NCBI RefSeq assembly: GCF_000718635.1 | Contig: NZ_JOBF01000020.1 | Coordinates: 1 to 64,000, forward strand | DNA length: 64,000 nt | From: Streptomyces varsoviensis | GTDB lineage: Bacteria; Actinomycetota; Actinomycetes; Streptomycetales; Streptomycetaceae | Reading direction: 5' to 3' | Shown: positions 28,182 through 36,616 of the stretch, one piece after another | Position numbering within the stretch: position 1 is the stretch's first letter | How the letters are laid out: every line of letters begins with the position of its first letter | Notes under the pieces: generated by a model | What the model saw: the letters and a program-made list of their open reading frames with translations, nothing else | Told to the model about the DNA's origin: nothing | Databases searched by the model: none | Position numbers and translations under genes: made by a program

Positions 28182-29486
28182 TCAGCCGTCCGCGCGGAGG
28201 CGGCGGGCGAAGGCGTCGGCTTCGGCCAGAAGGCTGGAGCTGTCGTCGACGGGGTTCCCCGCGCGGACGTGGTCGCGGCCGGCGACGGTGACGGTTTCGA
28301 TGTGGGCGCGGTCCATCTGGAGTACGACGGTGCTGTAGGGGTCGTGGACGGGGGCGACGTCGGGCCGGTCCGCGCGCAGTACGACCAGGTCGGCCTGTTT
28401 GCCGGGGGTCAGCGAGCCGGTGCGGTCGTCGAGGCCGAGGGAGCGGGCGCCGTCGAGGGTGGCCATCCGCAGCACGTCGCGCACGGTGATGCCGGTGGGG
28501 TTGTCACTGATGGGGTCGTCGAGGGCGAGCATGGCGGGGTGCTGTGCGTGGCGGCCGGCCTGGTAGGCGGCGCGCAGTTGGGTGAACATGTCGCCGGCGA
28601 CGGTGACTTCGACGTCCACGCTGAGGCTGACCAGCAGGTCGCGCTGGGCCAGCGCGGGAGCGATCATCGGATACCCGTGCCCCATGATCATTTCGATGGC
28701 GGGCGAGATGGAGACGCTGCTTCCGCTGTCGGCGATGACGGCCAGTTCCTCGGCGCTGAGGCCGTTGGCGTGGATGAAGGTGGTTCCCGGCCGGATGGCG
28801 CCGAGTTCGCGCAGGTGGGCGGCGCTCTGGTAGGAGGAGAAGTGCCGGGAGACCGGCACGTCGAGCTCGCGGGCGAGGGCGACGTTGGCCAGTTCCTGCT
28901 CGTCGCTTCCGCCCTCCGCCACCAGGGCCATGGTCACCAGCGCGTGCGGGTCGCCGAGCAGTTCGCCGCGCACGCGGCGTACGTCCTCGGGCAGCACGGT
29001 CCCCTCGGAGCTGATCTTGGGGAAGCTCTTGCCGTAGGCGAAGACGGCGCGTATTCCGGCCTCCGTGAGGGCGGTGACCAGGGCATCGCTGTGGCCGGGC
29101 GTGTCCTGGATATTGGAGATGTCCTGGATCGTCGTGACACCGGACGCCAGCGCGGCGCGGGCGCTGAGGAGGTTCCCGACGTACAGCTGATGCGGCGTCA
29201 TGGCGGGCCCGTAGTCGCCGAGGATGTTGTCCATGTACTGCGGGAAGGTGTGGGCGGGGGCGATGCCGCGCAGGATGCCCTGCCACATGTGGCGGTGGGT
29301 GTCCACGAAGCCGGGGATGATGATGCGGCCGCGCGCGTCGATGGTCTCGGCGCCCTCCGGAGCCCGCAGCGCGGTGCCGACGTCGGCGATGCGGTCCCCG
29401 TCGATCAGCAGGTCGCCGTCCTCGAAGTCGCCCAGCGCCGGGTCCATGGTGAGGATGCGGGCATTGCGGTACAGGCGGGCAGTCAC
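28182..29486 (-). CDS. Amidohydrolase-family deaminase/chlorohydrolase-like
   Basis: A 434-residue protein from a GTG start with AAGGAG upstream. N-terminal PGFVDTHRHMWQG carries the metal-binding HxH; further landmarks are SRHFSSYQSAA, FIHANGLSAEELAVIADSG (His), SPAIEMIMGHG and LSVDVEVTVAGDMFTQLRAA (Asp position). The C-terminal LTPGKQADLVVLRAD is typical of the cytosine-deaminase/TrzN/AtzB group. It would hydrolyse a ring-bound amino or halogen group of a purine, pyrimidine or triazine. The divergent AsnC-type gene at 29793 is likely its regulator. Confidence 0.82.
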   Translation of the reverse strand: MTARLYRNARILTMDPALGDFEDGDLLIDGDRIADVGTALRAPEGAETIDARGRIIIPGFVDTHRHMWQGILRGIAPAHTFPQYMDNILGDYGPAMTPHQLYVGNLLSARAALASGVTTIQDISNIQDTPGHSDALVTALTEAGIRAVFAYGKSFPKISSEGTVLPEDVRRVRGELLGDPHALVTMALVAEGGSDEQELANVALARELDVPVSRHFSSYQSAAHLRELGAIRPGTTFIHANGLSAEELAVIADSGSSVSISPAIEMIMGHGYPMIAPALAQRDLLVSLSVDVEVTVAGDMFTQLRAAYQAGRHAQHPAMLALDDPISDNPTGITVRDVLRMATLDGARSLGLDDRTGSLTPGKQADLVVLRADRPDVAPVHDPYSTVVLQMDRAHIETVTVAGRDHVRAGNPVDDSSSLLAEADAFARRLRADG

Positions 29487-29792
29487 GTTCGCTCCTTGGG
29501 AGTGGTTCGCGCGGTCGGGGTCTGTGCGTGCGGCCGGGGTGAGTGGGCACGGTCGGGGTCTGTGCGTACGGCCGGGGTCTGTGCGTACGGCCGGGGTCTG
29601 TGCGATCGGCCGGGTCTGTGCGATCGGGGTTTATGCGTACAGCCGAGGCGTGTGCGGGCGGCACGCGTCAGCCTCACCACCGGCCGGGCGCCGGCGGCAT
29701 CCACTGTGCGGCCGCATACGGGTGTCCATCCAGCCACGGCGTCGTTGCTGAGAGGATGAGACATCAGCAGCGCTTGAGAGACGATAAGAACC
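29487..29792. repeat. Divergent promoter region filled with 19-bp repeats
   Basis: Between the amidohydrolase and AsnC starts, about 29515-29640 holds three or more near-copies of the 19-bp unit ggtctgtgcgtacggccgg plus degenerate ones. They could carry multiple regulator sites or be a simple minisatellite. No other gene. Confidence 0.6.
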
Positions 29793-30759
29793 GTGACTGA
29801 CGAGCTGGACAGGAAAATCATCCATGCCGTGCAGATCGACGGCCGGGCGTCGTTCCGAGCGATCGGCCAGGTCATCGGGGCGTCACCGCAGACGGTCGCG
29901 CGGCGTTATGCGCGGCTGCGCACCACGGCGTCGCTGCGGGTGCTCGGCCGCACCCAGCCGTACGCGCTGGGCGACGAGGAATGGTTCCTGCGCGTGCGCT
30001 GCACGCCCGACGCCACGGAGCGGGTCGCGCGCGCCCTGGCCCGCCACGAGGAGACGGTCTGGGTGCACTCCACCTCCGGCAGCACCGAGATCGTCTGCAC
30101 GACCCGCAACCCGGAGGGGAGCGAACCCCTCCTGCTGCGGAATCTGCCGAAGACCCCGCGCGTCATCTCCATGACCGCCCACTGCCTGCTCCACCAGTAC
30201 TACGGCGGCCCTCAGAACCCCGTCGACAAGCTACGGCCCCTCTCCCCCGAGCAGATCGCCGCGCTGACCGTGCCCAGCCTGCCGCCCCGGCCGACCGCCC
30301 TCGCCGACACCGACCGCGCCATCCTGCGCGTCCTGTACGGCGACGGGCGCGCGAGCAATCAGGAACTCGCCGCCGCGGCGGGCTGTTCGCAGTCCACCGC
30401 GCAGCGCCGCGTCGCCGAGCTCCGGCGTCCTCTACTTGGACGTCGACTACGACCCGCGGGTGCTCGAACTCTCGCGCCTGGCCATGCTGTGGGCCACGGT
30501 CGCGCCGGCCCACCTCGACGCGGCCGGGCGGGCGCTCGCCCAGCACGACGAGGTGTCCTTCGCGGCCTCCACCACCGGCCCCACCAACCTCTACGCGGCC
30601 ATCACCTGCCATGACAACCGCGCCCTGCACACCTACCTCACCGGTCCCGTCGCCGCCCTCCCCGGCCTCACCCACGTCGAAAGCGCCCCCGTAACCCGCA
30701 CCCTCAAACGCGCCGGCCTCCTCTCCGCACCCCCCGGCCGGCAACACCCCGCGGAATGA
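29793..30759 (+). pseudogene. AsnC/Lrp-family regulator with frameshift
   Basis: The first part from the GTG at 29793 (MTDELDRKIIHAVQIDGRAS, FRAIGQVIGASPQTVARRYA) is an AsnC-type HTH and ligand domain. A second HTH follows (TDRAILRVLYGDGRASNQEL, AGCSQSTAQRRVAEL), as in two-domain actinobacterial AsnC proteins. Near 30425 the frame breaks, and the expected SGVLYLDVDYDPRVLELSRL continues in the next frame to a stop at 30759. The break looks like a deletion of about 8 bp in a short repeat. Either a real lesion or a sequencing error; if real, the ligand domain of the second half is lost. Confidence 0.7.
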
Positions 30760-30823
30760 AGCGTTCGGCGCTGGCTGTCCGGCGGTTGAGGCCCCGGCGG
30801 TCACAGCCGGTATCGATGTGGCG

Positions 30824-31390
30824 TTACCAACTGCGTGCGGTGCGGTGCAGATCCTCGAAGCTCGTGTGCAGGTGATGCCCGAGCGTGCCGTGCCGCGGAT
30901 CGGCCAGCCACCGGGCCGCGGCGAGCTGGTAGGCGGCGACGGAGACAGCGGCGGTCAGCGTGGCCGCCGGGTCGGGGATGCCCCGTGTGCGCAGCGCGGC
31001 GGTGATCGCCTCACCAAGGGCTGCCAGTTTCGTCCATTCGCGTTCTCGCAGATCGGGATGTGCGTCGAGAATGCGCCTGCGGCGTTGTGCTGCCTCCTGG
31101 CGCTGGTCGAACCAGTCACTGCCGGCGATGAAGGCCGCGCTGACCGCGTCGAGCGGGGGCTGCTCGGCGGGTGCCGCGCCCACCGCTTCGCGGACCTTGG
31201 CGATGAACGAGTCCTGCTCGGGGAAGAGCACCTCGCGTTTGTCGGCGAAGTGGTTGTAGAAGGTGCGCTCGGTCATGCCGGCTCGCGTCGCGATCTCGGC
31301 GACGGTCGTGCGTTCGTAGCCGCGCTCGGTGAACAACTCGATCGCGGCTTCCTGCAGTCGTTCCTGCGTGCCGCCCGGCCATCGTCCCAT
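30824..31390 (-). CDS. TetR-family transcriptional regulator
   Basis: A 188-residue protein from MGRWPGGTQERLQEAAIELF. The HTH is complete (TTVAEIATRAGMTERTFYNHF and ADKREVLF). The C-terminal helical domain is unassigned. Two copies of a 21-bp operator lie between it and the divergent LLM oxidoreductase at 31535, so autoregulation and control of that gene are very likely. Confidence 0.85.
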   Translation of the reverse strand: MGRWPGGTQERLQEAAIELFTERGYERTTVAEIATRAGMTERTFYNHFADKREVLFPEQDSFIAKVREAVGAAPAEQPPLDAVSAAFIAGSDWFDQRQEAAQRRRRILDAHPDLREREWTKLAALGEAITAALRTRGIPDPAATLTAAVSVAAYQLAAARWLADPRHGTLGHHLHTSFEDLHRTARSW

Positions 31391-31404
31391 GACACGCAGA
31401 GTAG

Positions 31405-31425
31405 TGACTACAGAAACTGCAATCA
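31405..31425. promoter_or_regulatory. TetR operator, imperfect copy
   Basis: TGACTACAG-AAA-CTGCAATCA, three differences from the perfect site 31 bp downstream. It lies 14 bp before the tetR start codon. Confidence 0.6.
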
Positions 31426-31431
31426 AGCTGT

Positions 31432-31460
31432 ACGGTGATTACAGAACCTGTAATCACCGT
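31432..31460. promoter_or_regulatory. TetR operator, perfect palindrome
   Basis: Perfect 13-bp arms (ACGGTGATTACAG / CTGTAATCACCGT) around a 3-base centre, midway between the divergent tetR and LLM genes. Confidence 0.75.
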
Positions 31461-31534
31461 GGTGCTGCGGGACGACGGAGGCCGCGGCGGTGAAGACGAC
31501 GTGAGTCATGTGAAGCGGATCGAAGGAGCTCGTG

Positions 31535-32482
31535 ATGGACACTGCCGGAATGAGGGTCGGAGTGTTTCTGGGAGGCACGTTCGCGCAGCAACCCGGCATG
31601 ACCAACCTGGTGGACCGGGCTGTGGAGTTCGCGCACGAGGTGGCCGACGCCGGGGTGCGCACCGTGTGGTTCGGGCAGGCGGCGGATTACGACGCGCCCC
31701 AGCTCGCCGGGCTGGTGGGCCGGGCGGAACCCAGGGTCAGCGTCGGTACCTCGGTCGTGCCGATGTACCCTCGCCATCCGCTGCTGCTCGCGGCTGCGGC
31801 GAAGACGGCGCAGGCGGCTGCCGCGGGGCGCTTCCGGCTCGGCGTCGGCCTCGGCGCGCGAACTGTCCTCGAGCCGCAGTTCGGCCTGGCGTATCCGCCG
31901 CAGATCCAGCACCTGCGCGAGTACCTCACCGCGCTGCGCCCGCTGCTGGACGGCGACGACGCCGCCTTCGTGGGAGAGACGCTGACGTCGCGTCCGGTCG
32001 GCTCGACGGCCGTGGCCGGGGCTTCCCCGGCGGTCCCGGTGCTGGTGGCGGCGATGGGGCCGCGGGCCCTCGCGGCCGCGGGCGAGCTGGCCGAGGGAAC
32101 GATTCCGTTCCTCGCCGGGCCTCGTACCCTCGCCGAACAGATCGTGCCGGTCATCACCGAAGCCGCCGCCGCGGCCGGGCGGCCGGCTCCGCAGATCGTG
32201 GCCGGGGTGCCCGCGGTGGTCACCGACGACGCCGCAGCCGCCCGCGACCGCGTCTCGGCCGCCCTCGGCTTCTACGACAGCATCCCGTCCTACCAGAAGG
32301 TCATCGCGGCCGAGGGGCTGTCGAGCGCGGCGGACCTGCTGATCGCCGGCAACGAGGACACCGTCACCGCCGGGCTGCGGCGCTACTTCGACGCCGGGGC
32401 CACCGAAGTCATGATCACCCACACCGACCTCTTCGACGCGCGAGACCGCGCTCGGACCTGGGCCATCGCCCGGCGTCTGTGA
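31535..32482 (+). CDS. LLM-class F420-dependent oxidoreductase
   Basis: A 315-residue luciferase-like barrel protein; RBS GAAGGAG precedes the ATG at 31535 (a GTG three bases earlier is also possible). Landmarks are EVADAGVRTVWFGQAADYDA, RVSVGTSVVPMYPRHPLLLA, GRFRLGVGLGARTVLE and VPVLVAAMGPRALAAAGELA, typical of the actinobacterial LLM group that uses coenzyme F420. It would oxidise or reduce an unknown small molecule. Under control of the divergent TetR. Confidence 0.82.
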   Translation: MDTAGMRVGVFLGGTFAQQPGMTNLVDRAVEFAHEVADAGVRTVWFGQAADYDAPQLAGLVGRAEPRVSVGTSVVPMYPRHPLLLAAAAKTAQAAAAGRFRLGVGLGARTVLEPQFGLAYPPQIQHLREYLTALRPLLDGDDAAFVGETLTSRPVGSTAVAGASPAVPVLVAAMGPRALAAAGELAEGTIPFLAGPRTLAEQIVPVITEAAAAAGRPAPQIVAGVPAVVTDDAAAARDRVSAALGFYDSIPSYQKVIAAEGLSSAADLLIAGNEDTVTAGLRRYFDAGATEVMITHTDLFDARDRARTWAIARRL

Positions 32483-33175
32483 CGCGGGACCACACCGGCC
32501 GCATCACCCCCTCCGGCGCGGAGCACCTTCGACGGCCTCTTCGAGGTACGGGAGGGCACCCGGAGCACCGACGGCATCACGATCGCCCTGGCCGATGTGT
32601 AGTACGGCGGCAGTTCACCTCACCCGTGAACAGCACGGGGTCATGGCGGCCATGAACGAGGGCCGCACCCGCGGGGAATACTGGCGGGCCAGGGACGACG
32701 ACGGGCGACTCGGCTATCGGCGCCGGATCGAACCGGGCTGCCGCCTGCACAAGGCCGCGCCTGCGCGCCCCCTCCGGCCCCTTCACCGGAGGGGGTGCCG
32801 TCGCTCGACAGACGTGGAGGCTCTGTCGAGTTGTTTGCCCACTCGTGCTCACTGAGCGGCTACCGCGACCTGTGGTGCGTATGGTGTATAGGTTCCAGCC
32901 CTAGCATCGATACGAAGGCCGACGAGGCCGATGACGTGGTTCGCCTGCGTGATGGGGAACTGCCGCTCCCCCTGGGGGACAAGACATCTAGTGGTATTGC
33001 TGAATTGTTTCTAATATGGGGCCGTGGCTGTCGTTGACGCCCGGCCGACCCATCGCTTCTCAGATAATTTCACCGCCTTGATCAAAATTTCAGCCACTCC
33101 TCGGCGCTGAGTGCGGTTACGCGCTCGCACACCTGCCGACAGGTGAATTCGGGGACTTGGGGACGGGAATTGTCG
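32483..33175. other. Intergenic region with hairpin and decayed sequence
   Basis: About 690 bp. A frame at 32525-32602 reads TFDGLFEVREGTRSTDGITI then a stop, perhaps a lost C-terminus. A perfect 10-bp hairpin (CCCCCTCCGG 32768-32777 / 32786-32795) without a T-tract could end the LLM transcript. From about 32880 the sequence is less GC-rich, as often seen at mobile-element junctions. Confidence 0.45.
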
Positions 33176-33781
33176 ATGGCGTTACGAGCGCGGCCCGGCC
33201 GTGATGCGAACGAAGAAGCCAGGGTGCGTCGGCTCGCACGGGCGCGGAAAGCTCCGCGGGATACGGTGATGCGCGCCCGTATCGTCGAGTTGAGCTGGCA
33301 GGGCCTGCGGGTGCCGGCGATCGCCGGTGAGATGGGGTGCGGTGAGAAGACGGTGCGGCGGTGGCTGCACCGATTCAATCGCTCGGGTCTGGAGGGCCTG
33401 GAGGACCGGGGCGGGCAGGGGCGCAAGCGGCGGATCACCGAGAGCGAACGGTCGAGGATCGTCGGTCTGGTCGACTACGCGCCGCCGGGCCGCCCGCTCG
33501 GCGAGCGGAACGACCACTCCGGCCGAGCCGCGGCGGACGGGGCCACCCCGCCGCAGTGGACGCTCGACGCCCTCGTGGCCGAGGCCAGGCGCCTCGGGAT
33601 CGATGTCGGGCGCTCCCAAGTGCGCCGGATTCTGCTGGCCGAGGGCGTCGACTGGCACCGCCGCTCCCGGTCGCGTGCCAGGGTGGTCCCGCCCTCCCCC
33701 GCCGGCCCCGCACCCGCCGCTGCGGCACCCGTCCCCCCGGCGGCCTCACGACCGTACGCGCCGACGAGTGCGGGGCGGTGA
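33176..33781 (+). CDS. IS630-type transposase N-terminal HTH protein
   Basis: About 201 residues from MALRARPGRDANEEARVRRL; a GTG at 33143 is an alternative. It has the winged HTH pair of IS630/helix-turn-helix transposases: VELSWQGLRVPAIAGEMGCG with KTVRRWLHRFNRSGLEGLED, and a second module TLDALVAEARRLGIDVGRSQ with VRRILLAEGVDW. The DDE catalytic domain is absent and the C-terminus is Pro/Ala rich. It is therefore a truncated or domesticated transposase. It converges on sbnB 48 bp away and marks the downstream edge of the gene cluster. Confidence 0.65.
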   Translation: MALRARPGRDANEEARVRRLARARKAPRDTVMRARIVELSWQGLRVPAIAGEMGCGEKTVRRWLHRFNRSGLEGLEDRGGQGRKRRITESERSRIVGLVDYAPPGRPLGERNDHSGRAAADGATPPQWTLDALVAEARRLGIDVGRSQVRRILLAEGVDWHRRSRSRARVVPPSPAGPAPAAAAPVPPAASRPYAPTSAGR

Positions 33782-33828
33782 GGCCGAAGGGGCGCGGTCG
33801 AGGGAGCGCCCCGAACCCAAGGCGGCGT

Positions 33829-34977
33829 TCAAAGCGTCCCGTCCCGGACCGCGTCACCGTAGAAGTCGGGGAGGATGCGGCCCGCTCCGGCGGCAGTGGC
33901 GCCTTCCCACACCCACTTGCCGACCGCCAGGTCGAGCACGCCGAGGCCGAACGGCGAGAACACGGCGGCCCGGCCGGGGGTACGGGCGACGGTGCCGCAC
34001 AGCAGGTCGGCGAGGGTGCCGTCGATGAACTCGCGGTGCCCTACGCGCTGTTCGGTGAGGTGCAGGGAGGTTCGTTCCCGTACGGCGTGGGCGGTGTCGT
34101 CGGTGAAGTTCTGGGCGGCGAGGATCATGGTCGGGTCCAGGTCGCGCAGCGACAGGTGCAGCACGGTGGGGCCGTGCGCGAGCAGTCCGGGGTCGGCGAT
34201 GTGCGGCTCGCCGGCCACCGTGGTGATGACGGCCAGGTCGGATGTGCTCAGGACCTCGGCGGCCGTCTCCGCCACGGCGGGCCGCCCGGTGCCGTCCGCC
34301 GCGAGCGAGTCGGCGAACCGCTCGGCGTGGTCGCGGCGCAGGTCGAAGACGGTGAAGCCATCGGTCTCCCACCTCAGATCGCGCAGGAAGCGCCAGACAT
34401 GGCCGGCGATGAGGCCGGTTCCGATGATGCCGATACGGGCCGCGCGGCGCCCTCCGGTCAGGAGTTCGGCCGCGAGGACGGCGGAGGCCGCGGTCCGGCT
34501 GGCCGAGATGAGCGATGCCTCCAGGGCGGCGAAGGGATAACCGGTCTCCGTGTCGTTGAGCAGCAGAATCGCCGACGCTCGGGGAATGCCGCGGCTGGGG
34601 TTTCCGGGGAAACTGGCGACCCATTTGATGCCGGCGACCTCGAACTCGCCGCCGAGGTAGGCCGGGAGGGAGATGATGCGCGCTTCGGGGCGTTCGGGGA
34701 ATCGGAGAAAGGCGCTTTCGGGATTGACGCTGTGGCCGGCGGCATGGCACAGATACGCGCGGCGCACGACGTCCACGCATTCTTCCCGTCGCCCTTCCAG
34801 TCGGTTCAGTACGTCCGCTCCGGTCAGAATTCCCAGGGCGGGGAGCGGTTGTCGCGGCGCGGGTTCGGGAGTGCGGGTGTTGCGGTCCTGAATTGTCGGA
34901 GAGGGGCGGGCGGGGGTGGTGGCCGGGCCCGACGGAGGCGGTGTCGAGGGAGAGGGGCTGTGGGTGCGGGTGTCCAT
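33829..34977 (-). CDS. sbnB: SbnB-like N-(2-amino-2-carboxyethyl)-L-glutamate dehydrogenase
   Basis: A 382-residue member of the ornithine cyclodeaminase/mu-crystallin fold. The core starts near residue 46 (LPALGILTGADVLNRLEGR); the first 45 residues are a Pro/Thr-rich extension. Motifs are VNPESAFLRFPERPEARIIS, VAGIKWVASFPGNPSRGIPR, ALEASLISASRTAASAVLAA and the NAD-binding GIIGTG (183-188). These match SbnB, which oxidatively splits N-(1-amino-1-carboxyl-2-ethyl)-glutamate to L-2,3-diaminopropionate and 2-oxoglutarate. Its partner SbnA is encoded upstream at 40488, separated by export and tailoring genes. RBS GAGGAG; starts 18 nt after the PIG-L gene. Last gene of the unit. Confidence 0.85.
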   Translation of the reverse strand: MDTRTHSPSPSTPPPSGPATTPARPSPTIQDRNTRTPEPAPRQPLPALGILTGADVLNRLEGRREECVDVVRRAYLCHAAGHSVNPESAFLRFPERPEARIISLPAYLGGEFEVAGIKWVASFPGNPSRGIPRASAILLLNDTETGYPFAALEASLISASRTAASAVLAAELLTGGRRAARIGIIGTGLIAGHVWRFLRDLRWETDGFTVFDLRRDHAERFADSLAADGTGRPAVAETAAEVLSTSDLAVITTVAGEPHIADPGLLAHGPTVLHLSLRDLDPTMILAAQNFTDDTAHAVRERTSLHLTEQRVGHREFIDGTLADLLCGTVARTPGRAAVFSPFGLGVLDLAVGKWVWEGATAAGAGRILPDFYGDAVRDGTL

Positions 34978-34995
34978 GGGGCGGCTCCTCGGGGC

Positions 34996-36540
34996 TCAGG
35001 TGTGGTGGCTGCTGTACCAGCGTTGGCCCGGGTCGTCCTCGTCGCAGGGGCGCAGGCGCAGGGCGGGGGCCGTGGTGAGCAGGTCGTCCTGGGTGAGGCA
35101 GCGGCCGGCGGCGGAGAGCCGGCCGAGGGCGTCACGGTGCCAGCGCTGCTCGGGCCGGCCGTCGCAGCGGGCGCTCGTCACGGTCGTACCGCCGGTCAGG
35201 CAGCGGCCGGTGGCCTTGTCGCGCAGTGTGCCGTCCCCGGCCGTGCTCCAGCGCTGTGCCGCGCTGCCTTCGCAGGCGGCGGTACGGACCTGCCGGGCGT
35301 CCGCTCGGCCATTCGCCGTAGCGCCACGGGTCGGAGGCACGCCACGGCTCGCGGATGTGCCACGACTTGGGGGCGCGCCACGGCTCGGGGGCGCGCCACG
35401 GCTCGGGGGTGCTTCACGGCCCGTGGACACGCCACTCCTCGCGGCTGCGCCACTCCTCGCGACCGCGTCACGGCCGCCGGACGCTTCGAGGCAGCGGCCG
35501 GTGTTGTCGTCTGTGTTGGGCGCGGTGTTGGAGCCGATCCAGGAGACGAGGGCGCCGGGCGCCACCGCGGGCGGCGTGCGGTGGTATTCGCGCGCCCACC
35601 ATGCGGGATAGGACGGAAGTACGGGCGGAGGCTGGGTGGGGCAGTCGGCGGGGCGGCAGCCCTCGTGACGGAAATAGGCCAGATAGAGCTGGGCCTTTCG
35701 CCGGTCCTGGGCGGTGGTCAAATTGGCGGGCGATTGGTCGATCGCGTATCCGCGATAGGCGACGAGCGGTACGGGGCCGCGGTCGTGGCCGCCGTTCGTC
35801 AGGTTGGGGAGGTCGGCGATGCGTACGAGGCGGGCCGCTACGGAATGGTCGCTGTGATCGGCACCGGGCTCGACGCTCCGCCCCAGCCGGGTGTTGTCGT
35901 AATCCAGTGTGCGCACCACATCGGGGCGGGGCGTGCGGAGGATCGCGCGGAGTGTCCTGACGAGGTCGCGTTCGGTGTACGCGGCACTGCCGTCCATGGC
36001 CGTGATCTCGTGAATCCGTCCGTCGAATACCTTCTGGAGGCTCTGGTGATGGCCGGCGGCCGAGCCCTGGCCCCTTTCGAAACCGTCGGGCAGTCGCATG
36101 AACATCACCTCTATACGGGGCCTGCCCGCCGGGACCGTCAGTCGCGAGGCGCGTATTCGGTGGCCGTACAGGCGTATTCGCTCGTTCTGCCACGCGTCGG
36201 GGACACCGGCGAGGAGTGAGTAGGCCGCCCGTACTCCGTCCTCACGGGATTCGTAGAAGAGCGGGCCCTGTCCCCCGTCGCCTGCCGTGAGGTACACGAT
36301 CTTCAGGCAGTTCCCCCGCTCGTAGTCCTGCTCCAGGTCCGGGCTCATGAAGAGGAGATCGTCGTCCTGATGCGCCACCGCGGCCACGGCGGTGTGGCGG
36401 CAATCGGAATTGGCCTGGGCCTGCGCCGAGGCGGTGGTGGGCTTCGGCGTCAGGCAGATCGCGGTCAGGGTCAGTACAGCGATGAGGGTGAGGAGAGGGT
36501 GTCCGTATCGCCCCGCCCGGGGCGGCGGATCAGTACGCAT
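34996..36540 (-). CDS. Secreted PIG-L deacetylase with ricin-type lectin domain
   Basis: A 514-residue protein. A signal peptide or N-terminal anchor (HPLLTLIAVLTLTAICL, residues 14-30) precedes a PIG-L/MshB-type Zn-dependent N-acetylglucosaminyl deacetylase domain: AHQDDD at 56-61 and DHSDH at 228-232 supply the metal ligands. A C-terminal beta-trefoil (about 340-514, GRCLEASGG, GSAAQRW, GRCLTGG, RPEQRW, GRCLTQDD, PGQRWY) would bind carbohydrate. A low-complexity insert of APPSRG repeats (about 376-406) splits the first trefoil unit. In this cluster it probably removes an acetyl group from an exported amino-sugar product, outside the membrane. Confidence 0.8.
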   Translation of the reverse strand: MRTDPPPRAGRYGHPLLTLIAVLTLTAICLTPKPTTASAQAQANSDCRHTAVAAVAHQDDDLLFMSPDLEQDYERGNCLKIVYLTAGDGGQGPLFYESREDGVRAAYSLLAGVPDAWQNERIRLYGHRIRASRLTVPAGRPRIEVMFMRLPDGFERGQGSAAGHHQSLQKVFDGRIHEITAMDGSAAYTERDLVRTLRAILRTPRPDVVRTLDYDNTRLGRSVEPGADHSDHSVAARLVRIADLPNLTNGGHDRGPVPLVAYRGYAIDQSPANLTTAQDRRKAQLYLAYFRHEGCRPADCPTQPPPVLPSYPAWWAREYHRTPPAVAPGALVSWIGSNTAPNTDDNTGRCLEASGGRDAVARSGAAARSGVSTGREAPPSRGAPPSRGAPPSRGTSASRGVPPTRGATANGRADARQVRTAACEGSAAQRWSTAGDGTLRDKATGRCLTGGTTVTSARCDGRPEQRWHRDALGRLSAAGRCLTQDDLLTTAPALRLRPCDEDDPGQRWYSSHHT

Positions 36541-36616
36541 ACACAACGCACCGATCTTTTTCTCGGCCCCCGTGGTTCCGTGTCACGGTGTCTTCCGACG
36601 GCTGGGCAAGCGCGTG

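Noticed and set aside
29515..29640. CRISPR-like array
   Set aside because: Units are contiguous 19-bp repeats without unique spacers; no cas genes nearby.
33361..36219. Very long plus-strand open frame opposite sbnB and the PIG-L gene
   Set aside because: It is antisense to two clearly recognised genes and its composition (Gly/Arg/Glu rich) has no family resemblance; long antisense frames are expected at this GC content.
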